From the NCBI GenBank assembly GCA_030431515.1, contig JAUIIX010000004.1, forward strand, positions 1-47,809: a stretch of 47,809 nt of DNA, in the 5' to 3' direction. Source of the DNA: a bacterium. Lineage in GTDB: Bacteria > Bacteroidota > Ignavibacteria > Kapaibacteriales > UBA2268. The position numbers and the translations under genes were made by a program. The notes beneath the pieces are model-generated. The model ran no database searches and was not told the origin of the DNA. It saw nothing but the letters and a program-made list of their open reading frames with translations. This document shows, one piece after another, positions 35,883-43,529 of the stretch. Each line of letters begins with the position of its first letter. The stretch's first letter is position 1.

Positions 35883-36031
35883 CGATATTTTTTACAAATA
35901 GGATTAAGAAGCTTAGTTCAACAAAAACTAATATTTAATTTTCAAAAAAAACACGTATTTTTAAAAATAAATTACAAATATTTTAAAATAAAAAACTTTA
36001 TAAAAACTATTTTATAATTAATTTTGCCCTT

Positions 36032-36055
36032 ATCATTCTGAACTTGTTTCAGAAT
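36032..36055. repeat. REP-like repeat A, copy 1
   Basis: 24 bases identical to 36684-36707. It contains an 8-bp inverted repeat, ATTCTGAA (36035-36042) with TTCAGAAT (36048-36055), and a five-base loop. Confidence 0.8.
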
Positions 36056-36066
36056 CTTATTGTATA

Positions 36067-36092
36067 GTCATTCAGAGCGAAGCGTGGAATCC
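36067..36092. repeat. REP-like repeat B, copy 1
   Basis: 26 bases matching 36604-36629 with one mismatch. Core is CATTCAGAGCGAAGC, then GGAATCC. It resembles the GTCATTCTGAGCGAAGCGAAGAATCT-type intergenic repeats known from many bacterial genomes, shortened here. Confidence 0.75.
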
Positions 36093-36147
36093 ATTTCTTA
36101 AAATCTCAATGTTTTTGTAGAGCCATCAATCTATCGTGGCTTACCTA

Positions 36148-36164
36148 AAACTTCGGAGAAGTTT
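36148..36164. repeat. Palindrome AAACTTC-GGA-GAAGTTT
   Basis: 7-bp arms, three-base loop. A close relative, CAACTTC-AGA-GAAGTTG, is at 36200-36216. Confidence 0.6.
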
Positions 36165-36199
36165 AATATTAATAGTTAATATAAATCTATAGTATATCA

Positions 36200-36216
36200 C
36201 AACTTCAGAGAAGTTG
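36200..36216. repeat. Palindrome CAACTTC-AGA-GAAGTTG
   Basis: 7-bp arms, three-base loop; pairs by sequence with 36148-36164, so it looks like a second member of a small palindromic family. Confidence 0.6.
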
Positions 36217-36275
36217 AACCCTGTTCTTTGAAAAATGAAAAACAAATAATCACTACAAAACAGCAAAAACTCTAA

Positions 36276-36306
36276 GTCATTCTGAGGCGCAGCCGAAGAA
36301 TCTCCC
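36276..36306. repeat. REP-like repeat C (variant of B)
   Basis: GTCATTCTGAGGCGCAGCC then GAAGAATCTCCC; it shares the GTCATTC start and the overall plan of B, with more GC. A weak hairpin follows at about 36307-36328. Confidence 0.65.
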
Positions 36307-36469
36307 AGAAATTACTTAGGTAATTCTGAGAGAAATGAAAATTGCGTCTTTAGATGCAAAATCTTTGTAAACTAAGAAACACTATCAAGCAAAAAGCTCC
36401 TTTAGGTGCGAAAAGTTTCTTACAAACATAAACCCAGTTCTTACAAAAAATAAAAAAACACTGATTTTA

Positions 36470-36600
36470 CTGCAAAAACTGCAGAAATCGTATAAAGTAA
36501 TAAAAACTAATAATTTACAAACGAATAATATGCTAAAAATAACCAAAAACACAAAAATATCACTGCAAAAAACTGCAATTTTCTGCAAAAACTGCAAAAA
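36470..36600. repeat. Clustered CTGCAAAA direct repeats
   Basis: The heptamer CTGCAAA occurs at least five times in this stretch, e.g. around 36470, 36563 and three times within 36583-36600, with near copies such as CTGCAGAA and CTGCAATT. Spacing is irregular, unlike a CRISPR or iteron array. Confidence 0.6.
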
Positions 36601-36603
36601 TAG

Positions 36604-36629
36604 GTCATTCAGAGCGAAGCTTGGAATCC
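36604..36629. repeat. REP-like repeat B, copy 2
   Basis: Differs from 36067-36092 by a single base (GCTTGG instead of GCGTGG). A perfect GCTTCCT/AGGAAGC hairpin follows at 36642-36657. Confidence 0.75.
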
Positions 36630-36683
36630 ATTGTTTTCTGTGCTTCCTTGAGGAAGCTGTCAGAACGACTGAAGGTGACTCCC

Positions 36684-36707
36684 ATCATTCTGAACTTGTT
36701 TCAGAAT
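36684..36707. repeat. REP-like repeat A, copy 2
   Basis: Identical to 36032-36055 over 24 bases. Together the order is A, B, C, B', A', with a near-symmetrical outline across the region. Confidence 0.8.
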
Positions 36708-36720
36708 AGCACAGCCAAAA

Positions 36721-36753
36721 AAAAAGGATTGAATAAAATATTCAACCCTTTTT
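36721..36753 (-). terminator. Terminator of the ffh-rpsP pair
   Basis: A 15-base stem with one mismatch and a three-base loop, AAAAAGGATTGAATA with TATTCAACCCTTTTT. On the minus strand it ends in a run of more than eight T, just 22 bases after the rpsP stop: a textbook intrinsic terminator. Confidence 0.9.
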
Positions 36754-36774
36754 AAAATTATAATAAGATAAATC

Positions 36775-37230
36775 TTATGCTTCTGTTTCTGGTGCTTCTT
36801 CTGCAGCTGCAGGAGCTTCTTCTACTGCAGGAGCATTTTTAGCATCTTGTTCAGCTTTGATTTTAGCAGCTTTTCTTTCAACTCTTAGTTTAGCTCTTCT
36901 TTCATATCTTGCTTTAGCAATTTGCTTGTGCTTTTCTACATCTGATAAAATTTCTTCTTCAGATTTACCTTTGAATTGTAAAGCTCTTCTTAGTAAAACA
37001 CCTTCGTAAGATAATAAAAGTTTTACTCTTTCAGTAGGTTGAGCACCATTATTTAACCAATAGATAGCTCTATCTGCTTCGAAATTCACTTTACTTGGAG
37101 TTGTGTTAGGATCGTAAAAACCAACTCTCTCTATATATCCACCATCTCTTTTAACACGAACGTCAACAGCTACGATATCATAAACTGGGTTGTGAATTCT
37201 ACCTTTTCTTCTTAATCTTAATTTTACCAT
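36775..37230 (-). CDS. rpsP: 30S ribosomal protein S16 with long C-terminal extension
   Basis: S16 binds 16S rRNA in the body of the small subunit. The conserved domain is the first 85 residues: MVKLRLRRKGRIHNPVYDIV, VDVRVKRDGGYIERVGFYDP, DRAIYWLNNGAQPTERVKLLL. E. coli S16 is 82 residues; this one is 151. The extra tail has a basic helix (RYERRAKLRVERKAAKIKAE) followed by an Ala/Glu/Pro-rich end, a pattern seen in other Bacteroidota-type S16 proteins. It follows ffh after a 44-base gap. Confidence 0.96.
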   Translation of the reverse strand: MVKLRLRRKGRIHNPVYDIVAVDVRVKRDGGYIERVGFYDPNTTPSKVNFEADRAIYWLNNGAQPTERVKLLLSYEGVLLRRALQFKGKSEEEILSDVEKHKQIAKARYERRAKLRVERKAAKIKAEQDAKNAPAVEEAPAAAEEAPETEA

Positions 37231-37274
37231 TTTAAAAAAAACCTTAATAAATATTTAAAAAATTTGTTATTCTA

Positions 37275-38615
37275 TTATAATCCCATACCTTTAGGGAGTC
37301 CAAGACCTCTCATAAATCTTGATTTTTTACCTGAGTTCATTCCTTTCATCATTTTCTTCATGTCTTCAAATTGTTTTAATAATCTGTTTACATCTTGAAT
37401 TTGAGTTCCAGAACCTAATGCAATTCTTCTTCTACGAGATCCATTTATTAGTTTTGGATTTTCTCTTTCTGCTTTTGTCATTGAAGTTATTATTGCTTCA
37501 ACTTTAGAAAATGCTTTATCATCTAAATTTACATTTTTCAATTGTTTGTCCATACCAGGTATCATTCCAATAAGTTCTTTTAGAGATCCCATTTTCTTGA
37601 TTGTATTCAATTGATCTAAGAAATCATCAAATGTAAATTGATTTTTCTTAATTTTTTCTTCTAATTTTTGAGCTTCTTCTTTGTCTATTTGAGATTCAGC
37701 TTTTTCAACTAAAGTAAGGATATCCCCCATTCCTAAGATTCTAGAAGCAATTCTTTCTGGGTGGAATGGTTCTAAGTTTTCAGGTTTTTCACCAGTACCA
37801 ACAAATTTGATTGGTTTTCCGATTACAGATAAAACAGATAATGCTGCTCCACCTCTTGTATCACCATCTAATTTTGTTAGAACTACACCAGTCAATTCAA
37901 GCTTTTCGTGGAATGCTTTTGCTGTAGTTACTGCATCTTGACCAATCATGGCATCACAAACGAATAGTGTTTCAGTTGGTTTTACTGCATCACTAATATT
38001 TTTAGCTTCTTCCATCATCATTTCATCAACAGTAGTTCTACCTGCTGTATCGATTATAACAATATCTCTACCGAATTTTTTTGCATAAGAAATAGCATTT
38101 TTAGCAATTTCTACAGGGTTTTTGTTATCTTCTTCAGAGAATACAGGAACACCTACGACTTTGGCTACTTGTTTTAATTGCTCGATTGCGGCAGGACGAT
38201 AAACATCGGCAGCAACTACAATTGGTTGTCTTCCTTTTTTTCTTAGGTTTCTGGCAAGTTTACCACAAAAAGTAGTTTTACCTGAACCTTGTAAACCAGC
38301 TACTAAAATAACAGTAGGTGGATTCGGTGAAAAAGTTAAATCGGCTTTTTTACTACCCATCAATTCAACTAATTCATCATTAACAACTTTAACAATTACT
38401 TGATGAGGTTGTAGTTTACCTTTTACATCTGTACCAATAGCTTTAGTTTTAACATCTTCAATAAATTTTTTAACTACATTGAGATTAACATCGGCTTCAA
38501 TTAGAGCTTTTCTAATTTCAACTAATGCTTCTGCAATATTTTCTTCAGTAATTTTACTTTGCCCTTTAAATTTCTTTAGAGCAAGTTCTAATTTTTCTTG
38601 TAAACTTTCAAACAT
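37275..38615 (-). CDS. ffh: Signal recognition particle protein Ffh
   Basis: GTPase of the SRP that brings ribosomes with signal sequences to the membrane. The 446 residues show the N-domain, then the G-domain with LVAGLQGSGKTTFCGKLARN (P-loop), VVAADVYRPAAIEQL, DIVIIDTAGRTTVDE, LVLTKLDGDTRGGAALS-like VVLTKLDGDTRGGAAL, and FVGTGEKPENLEPFHPERIA. The C-terminal M-domain has the RNA-binding GSRRRRIALGSGTQIQDVN and a Met-rich stretch, MKKMMKGM. The gene has a promoter with both elements. Confidence 0.97.
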   Translation of the reverse strand: MFESLQEKLELALKKFKGQSKITEENIAEALVEIRKALIEADVNLNVVKKFIEDVKTKAIGTDVKGKLQPHQVIVKVVNDELVELMGSKKADLTFSPNPPTVILVAGLQGSGKTTFCGKLARNLRKKGRQPIVVAADVYRPAAIEQLKQVAKVVGVPVFSEEDNKNPVEIAKNAISYAKKFGRDIVIIDTAGRTTVDEMMMEEAKNISDAVKPTETLFVCDAMIGQDAVTTAKAFHEKLELTGVVLTKLDGDTRGGAALSVLSVIGKPIKFVGTGEKPENLEPFHPERIASRILGMGDILTLVEKAESQIDKEEAQKLEEKIKKNQFTFDDFLDQLNTIKKMGSLKELIGMIPGMDKQLKNVNLDDKAFSKVEAIITSMTKAERENPKLINGSRRRRIALGSGTQIQDVNRLLKQFEDMKKMMKGMNSGKKSRFMRGLGLPKGMGL

Positions 38616-38647
38616 ATATTATTTTTCGAATTAAATTTCAAAGATTA

Positions 38648-38678
38648 CAAAATTATGCAAAAAGTTATTTAAAACAAA
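38648..38678 (-). promoter_or_regulatory. ffh promoter, -33 TTTG and -7 TAnnTTTG
   Basis: On the minus strand TTTG (38675-38678) is followed 19 bases later by TAATTTTG (38648-38655), exactly the Bacteroidota arrangement, ending 32 bases before the ffh ATG. It is the best complete promoter in the window. Confidence 0.6.
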
Positions 38679-38844
38679 ATTATTTTTTATTAACTTTAAT
38701 TATTTTATTCATTTATAGCAAAAAAAAGGCGTCTAGGAATTTAATATATTCTTTGAAATCTTGTTTTTTTATTTAATTTTATTCGCTTAGTCTTTATTTT
38801 TCAAACATAATATTAATTTCTGATTGGATTTTTAAATAAAAAAA

Positions 38845-38870
38845 AGCCGGAAAGATTTCTCTTTCCGACT
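38845..38870 (-). terminator. Terminator of the 38897-41785 T9SS gene
   Basis: AGCCGGAAAG with CTTTCCGACT: 10-bp stem with one mismatch and a six-base loop, followed on the minus strand by T7. Confidence 0.85.
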
Positions 38871-38896
38871 TTCAGTTAAGGGTATGGGTATGAGAT

Positions 38897-41785
38897 TTAT
38901 TTTGTAACTGTAAAAGGTACTACTGAATTATTTTTATCATTTAGTAGTTTTACAAAGTATTTACCAGGTGATAAAGTGTTAATACTAATTTTTTGATTAT
39001 TATATTCACCAGAAATAATTTTAATTCCTTTTAAGTTATATACTTCATAAGCATTATAAATGTTAGAAGTATTGTTTTTCAATTCAATGTACTCGCTTGA
39101 TGGATTAGGATATACTTCTAAGTTCATAAACTTAGTATTAAATTCTTCAACACTTGAAACTATTTCTGCTTCTAATGTAATATCTAAATTTATTGGCTCT
39201 TGTGCATCTAATGTTAAGTTCGTTTCATATTTAGAGTAACCAACTTTATTAACAACTAAAGTATAATCTCCGTCAGCGATGTTAGAAATATCAAATTCAC
39301 CATTGTAATTAGATGAAGTATATTCAACTGCTTTATCAGCAGATAATAATAAAATGTTTGCATTCTCTACTTCAGCATTTGTATGCTTTAATTTAATTGA
39401 ACCATTAACTCTTGCAATACCAGGTTTTCTTTCAATTTCTTGAAGAACTATATCTATACTTTTATTTGAATTTGCATCAACTAATACTATTGTTGCATCT
39501 TCCCAAGTAAATTCAGCTACTCCATTTTCATTATAGAATCCAGGTATGTAATTGCGAGATTGAGGGATTGCTAAGAAAATATAATTACCAGATTCTAAAT
39601 TGAATTCAAAACTTCCATCTGTAGAAAGGTAAGTAGTACCAACATTATTTTTTGGTTTTGTAGTTTCATCAGCATCTAAAACTACTACAAAACAATCTTT
39701 TATTGATATATCTGTAGTTGATTTGACTGTTCCTTTTACAGTAATTTTGTTAGCGTGTTGTTCATCAGTTTTGAAGACAAAGTTTATATTGTCGTATTTT
39801 TCTTTTTCTGTTATAATTGGAATAGCATCGAACCTATTGTAAGTATTATTCCAATATAATGGTCTTTTTGAATCTTTGCTTATAGCATAAGCAATGTAAG
39901 TATAATCACGTGGTAATTCTATGCTATAATATCCATTATCATTGTTAGATACAGATTTTCTGAAATGCATATTCATACCATTTGAATTAGATCTTGTTCC
40001 TTCAAATACAATTTCTGAATGGATTACTTTTCCAGCTTCATCTAAACAATATCCTGAAACTATAGATTTTAAATTAGATTCTACTTCTACATCTAATACC
40101 ATTTCTAACATTAGTGTGTCATTACATTCAACTTTTATAGGAGTTGCATTTTTTACATCACTTGCATTTTTGTACCAAATATTTTTATTTTGACTATTAA
40201 TCATTAATAAATATTGACCTTCATCAACAGCAAAGTATGCTCTACTTCCAAATACAGTTGAAGTACTTGCTATCATTAACTTATAATATTCTCTGTGAGT
40301 TGTATCAGAATTATTGTCTATTCCTTGGTAGAAATATAGATTAGCAATTAATTTAGCAAATCCAGCATTATTTGGCGAAATAGGATTACCTTCTTTGTCA
40401 AATAGACTAAGCTCAATAGTAGATTTCATTGCGCATTTTGAAACATTAAATATTAAAAATATACTAGTATTAACATAATGGTTGTTTGCTAAACGAGCAT
40501 ATAAATTAACTTTATAGTTACCAGCAGCTTTAGGTGTCCAAGAAATAAGTCCAGTTTCTGAATTTATTTCCATACCTTCAGGAGCATTTTCTAATAAATA
40601 TTCAATGATTGCATCAGGGTCTTTTTTGTGTATTGCTTTAGTTTCAAATGTATATTTTTGATTAATTGATAATCTAGATTCCTTAGGAAATTTTGTGAAT
40701 ACTAAATCGAAAATATTATTAGAATCCAAATTAGTTCTTACTTCAAATTTAACAGTATATTGGTAGCCACATTCATTTAATTCAATAATTGCTGGTTTAC
40801 CAGAGCCAGAGTTTGCTCCATAATACTGTACAATTCCAAAATTGCTATTTCCATTATATACTAAATGGTATTTACCTTTAGATGCATTTATTAATGCCAT
40901 TCCGTGATCATCAGTTTCAGCAGAAAACATTCTGTTATTGTTGTCATTTTGTTCCACAGGAACTAAAAATAATGATTCATTTCTTAGTGGTTTACCATCA
41001 ATATTAGTAAGAGAAACAGTTAAAGAAGGAAGGGCTTCGCACTCATCAACTATAATTATGATGTTTTGTACTGCTTTAATTTCATTATTTTCACTTTTGC
41101 TACTTGCTTCGATTGAAAATAAATATGCTCCTGCCTCCGTTCCTTTAAACTCAAAGACTCCTGTTTCAGCATTAACTGTAGCTTTATCTGACCATTTGAA
41201 AGTAGTATTTGATTGTCTTGGAAGTATCTTGTAAGTAATAATATCATTAGGATAGTTAGTCTTTGCTTTTGCTTCATATCTAAATGAAGAATTTAAAGCA
41301 ATTAAGTTTTCTTTCTTTATTTCTGAAATAAAATAGATACTTCTTTGATTTGTTATAATTCGCTCTATTTGTCTTGGAGTAGAAATAATTTTGTTTCCAC
41401 TTTTACTAGTAGCAACTACAATAATAACTTCTTTTTTCTCTTTCATTTCATATTCAATCGAAGCAAGATACTGCTTAAATTGAATATCCTTATGATTTCT
41501 AAAGGTCGTATCAAATATATCGCTTGTAATATCAATTACAGTTTTGAATTGAGTAATATCTTCGATTGTATTTTTAAGAGTTCCTGGTCTAATTAGTAAT
41601 TCAAATTTATCATAAGTTACATTAGAACTTTGTTGAATTGTAAATAGAAGATCTACCTTAGAAATTTGGCTGTCATACTCTGCATTTAATTCAAAATCAT
41701 ATAGTAGATTTTGAGATTTGGTAATACTAAGCGATGCTAAAATTAGCATTGAAATCAAAATCAAATTGCGTTTAAGATTTTTCAT
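38897..41785 (-). CDS. T9SS-secreted multi-domain protein with Ig-like and carboxypeptidase-regulatory-like domains
   Basis: 962 residues. A signal peptide (MKNLKRNLILISMLILASLS) leads into beta-rich modules. Two putative-Ig/cadherin-like domains end in recognisable WSDKATVNAETGVFEFKGTE (about 195-215) and EGMEINSETGLISWTPKAAG (about 405-425). Several carboxypeptidase-regulatory-like domains follow, the clearest near 800-880 (YNGEFDISNIADGDYTLVVN, KVGYSKYETNL). A T9SS sorting domain ends the protein: MNLEVYPNPSSEYIELKN and LSPGKYFVKLLND. Such proteins form surface fibres, adhesins or enzyme scaffolds; no catalytic domain was seen. Confidence 0.88.
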   Translation of the reverse strand: MKNLKRNLILISMLILASLSITKSQNLLYDFELNAEYDSQISKVDLLFTIQQSSNVTYDKFELLIRPGTLKNTIEDITQFKTVIDITSDIFDTTFRNHKDIQFKQYLASIEYEMKEKKEVIIVVATSKSGNKIISTPRQIERIITNQRSIYFISEIKKENLIALNSSFRYEAKAKTNYPNDIITYKILPRQSNTTFKWSDKATVNAETGVFEFKGTEAGAYLFSIEASSKSENNEIKAVQNIIIIVDECEALPSLTVSLTNIDGKPLRNESLFLVPVEQNDNNNRMFSAETDDHGMALINASKGKYHLVYNGNSNFGIVQYYGANSGSGKPAIIELNECGYQYTVKFEVRTNLDSNNIFDLVFTKFPKESRLSINQKYTFETKAIHKKDPDAIIEYLLENAPEGMEINSETGLISWTPKAAGNYKVNLYARLANNHYVNTSIFLIFNVSKCAMKSTIELSLFDKEGNPISPNNAGFAKLIANLYFYQGIDNNSDTTHREYYKLMIASTSTVFGSRAYFAVDEGQYLLMINSQNKNIWYKNASDVKNATPIKVECNDTLMLEMVLDVEVESNLKSIVSGYCLDEAGKVIHSEIVFEGTRSNSNGMNMHFRKSVSNNDNGYYSIELPRDYTYIAYAISKDSKRPLYWNNTYNRFDAIPIITEKEKYDNINFVFKTDEQHANKITVKGTVKSTTDISIKDCFVVVLDADETTKPKNNVGTTYLSTDGSFEFNLESGNYIFLAIPQSRNYIPGFYNENGVAEFTWEDATIVLVDANSNKSIDIVLQEIERKPGIARVNGSIKLKHTNAEVENANILLLSADKAVEYTSSNYNGEFDISNIADGDYTLVVNKVGYSKYETNLTLDAQEPINLDITLEAEIVSSVEEFNTKFMNLEVYPNPSSEYIELKNNTSNIYNAYEVYNLKGIKIISGEYNNQKISINTLSPGKYFVKLLNDKNNSVVPFTVTK

Positions 41786-41919
41786 TTTATTATTCCTCTT
41801 GTGATTATTAAAATTTATTTTGTTGCAACATTTAAAACAAAATACACATAAGTTTGTAATCTGTTACAAATATTTTTAAAAAGTTTTAGAATTTAAGAAA
41901 TCTACCGATAATTAAGATT

Positions 41920-42663
41920 ATGGAGAACATCATAAATCAAATATTTTACTACTCTAAATTTATCAATTGGATAAATTTGGTTTTACTATATATGGTATTG
42001 CTAACCTTTTGGAATTGGGTTACATTACTTACTAATTTTCATAAAAGAGCAAATGGAATAATTGAGCATTATTTAAGATTATTATTACCAATCCCTTTCT
42101 GGGTGATTTTTTTAATTTATTCAATAAACTTTCTATCTCCAATTAATTTTTATCCTTCGGATAATAATGTTAAAAAAGAGATAATAATTGATAATAACAC
42201 TAATAGTGAACTAAATGTAAAATTCATTGGTGTAAAATATAAGACTGGCTATTATCTTACTAACTCATTTGATAATTATTTAAGTGAGATTTTTACTTTG
42301 TCTAAAAATGAGAAGAGAACAATATTATTTGATATTGATACTTCAATTATTAAAACAATAATGGTTACTAAAGTTGATAATTCAGATCTAATTTTTCAAT
42401 ATGGTAAAGGTTTTAAAGTAAATAATACGAAATTATTATTATTTGGCGATGAATTTGAAAAAAGTCCTGTTAAAGCTATTAAAATAAGAACAGGATATTA
42501 TTATAAATTAATATTAATATATACTCTTGCTATTTTTGCTTCTTGGTATTATTATTTTTGGGCATTTATGAAAAAAAATAAAAAGATATTTCTAATATTA
42601 TCAATTATAACAAGTACAATATCTATTGCTGGCTTATTCTTTTCAATTAGATTTTTATTATAA
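41920..42663 (+). CDS. Membrane protein, unrecognised
   Basis: 247 residues. Two N-terminal hydrophobic helices (LVLLYMVLLTFWNWVTLLTN and LRLLLPIPFWVIFLIYSINF) and two near the C-terminus (LILIYTLAIFASWYYYFWAF, IFLILSIITSTISIAGLFFS) flank a 110-residue polar domain (about 80-185) that should be outside the cytoplasm or in it, depending on topology. No family is recognised. The stop directly abuts that of the convergent DUF5683 gene. Confidence 0.6.
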   Translation: MENIINQIFYYSKFINWINLVLLYMVLLTFWNWVTLLTNFHKRANGIIEHYLRLLLPIPFWVIFLIYSINFLSPINFYPSDNNVKKEIIIDNNTNSELNVKFIGVKYKTGYYLTNSFDNYLSEIFTLSKNEKRTILFDIDTSIIKTIMVTKVDNSDLIFQYGKGFKVNNTKLLLFGDEFEKSPVKAIKIRTGYYYKLILIYTLAIFASWYYYFWAFMKKNKKIFLILSIITSTISIAGLFFSIRFLL

Positions 42664-43134
42664 CTAATCTAATTTAATAGTTAAGTTGATACCTACTTGA
42701 TTTCTTTTTGTAATTCCAATATTAAAGGAAGTATCCTCATTAATATCAAAATTGTACAAATAAGCTCCTGTGTAAGCATCTAACAAAGATACCACATAGA
42801 TGGCACCTAAATATAAATAAAACTGGTCTCGGTAATCTCTATAGTATTCTTTTCTTCTTTTTAATTGACTTACATAGTTAGATGTTTTGTCAGTTTCATT
42901 TTCAATTAGTTTTTCCGAATCTTTGAATAATCCATCATAATATAATGCTGAAGTAAGAACAACTCCAGCAGCTCCGAACATAATTGGTGCTTTCCAATAG
43001 TCTTCATTATAAACCTGTCCCCCACCTGGAATTATGCTAAAAAGCATTGCTTTAGTAGGAGATTTTGAATTATCTTGTCCAAACATGTATGTATTGGAAG
43101 ATAAGATTAATATTACAATTAATATTTTAATCAT
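42664..43134 (-). CDS. DUF5683 family membrane protein
   Basis: 156 residues with a signal peptide (ends near TYMFGQ). The DUF5683 core KSPTKAMLFSIIPGGGQVYN then EDYWKAPIMFGAAGVVLTSA is a glycine-rich membrane-helix motif; a central polar stretch and a second helix, LYLGAIYVVSLLDAYTGAYL, follow. These proteins are common in Bacteroidota envelopes and of unknown function. The ATG overlaps the ridA stop by one base. Confidence 0.85.
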   Translation of the reverse strand: MIKILIVILILSSNTYMFGQDNSKSPTKAMLFSIIPGGGQVYNEDYWKAPIMFGAAGVVLTSALYYDGLFKDSEKLIENETDKTSNYVSQLKRRKEYYRDYRDQFYLYLGAIYVVSLLDAYTGAYLYNFDINEDTSFNIGITKRNQVGINLTIKLD

Positions 43135-43511
43135 TATATAACAGCTATTGCTTCGATTTCAATAAGTGCATCTTTTGGTAGTCTGCTTACTTCATAAGCT
43201 GCTCTTGCTGGTTTAGAATTACCAAAAAACTCTGCATAAATTGTATTCATTTCAGTGAAATGCGATAAATCTTTCATAAGAACAGTAGTTTTCACAATAC
43301 TTTCAATACTCCCACCTGCATTTTCAACTACTAATTTTAGATTAGATAGTGCTTTCTCTGTTTGTTCTTTTACAGTATCACCTTTCATATTCCCGTCAAT
43401 ATCTAAGGCAATTTGACCTGATATAAATATAAATTTACCTTCTGCAAGAACTGAATGTGAGTAAGGTCCTATTGCTTTCGCAATTTTATCTGAGTTAATT
43501 TCTTTTTTCAT
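43134..43511 (-). CDS. ridA: RidA family 2-iminobutanoate/enamine deaminase
   Basis: 125-residue trimeric protein that hydrolyses reactive enamine/imine intermediates of amino acid metabolism. Hallmarks are AIGPYSHSVLAEGKFIFISG, the NLKLVVENAGGSIESIVKTT stretch, YAEFFGNSKPARAAYEVSRL (active-site Arg in PARAAYEV) and LPKDALIEIEAIAVI. Cytoplasmic. It lies 18 bases after the glycosyltransferase and is coupled to the DUF5683 gene. Confidence 0.95.
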   Translation of the reverse strand: MKKEINSDKIAKAIGPYSHSVLAEGKFIFISGQIALDIDGNMKGDTVKEQTEKALSNLKLVVENAGGSIESIVKTTVLMKDLSHFTEMNTIYAEFFGNSKPARAAYEVSRLPKDALIEIEAIAVI

Positions 43512-43529
43512 TTTCTTTCCTTTTTATAA

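Larger units (their letters stand above)
35844..36774. other. 931-base gene-free region with repeat elements
   Basis: No convincing coding sequence. It contains the EamA promoter at its left end, then several REP-like short repeats and palindromes (listed separately), a patch of CTGCAAAA repeats at about 36470-36600, and the rpsP terminator at its right end. The repeats are richer in G and C than the surrounding sequence. Divergent genes run away from it only on the left; both flanking genes are on the minus strand. Confidence 0.8.
38616..38896. other. Intergenic stretch, 281 bases, between ffh and the T9SS gene
   Basis: Very AT-rich. Contains the ffh promoter (38648-38678) and the terminator of the minus-strand T9SS gene (38845-38870). 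No coding sequence or RNA gene was seen. Confidence 0.6.

Noticed and set aside
36385-36597. 70-residue minus-strand ORF in the repeat region
   Set aside because: Made of the CTGCAAAA repeats and low-complexity sequence; no ribosome site and no recognisable family.
36470-36600. Possible CRISPR or iteron array
   Set aside because: Units are only 7-8 bases and spacing is irregular; no spacers of constant size and no cas genes.
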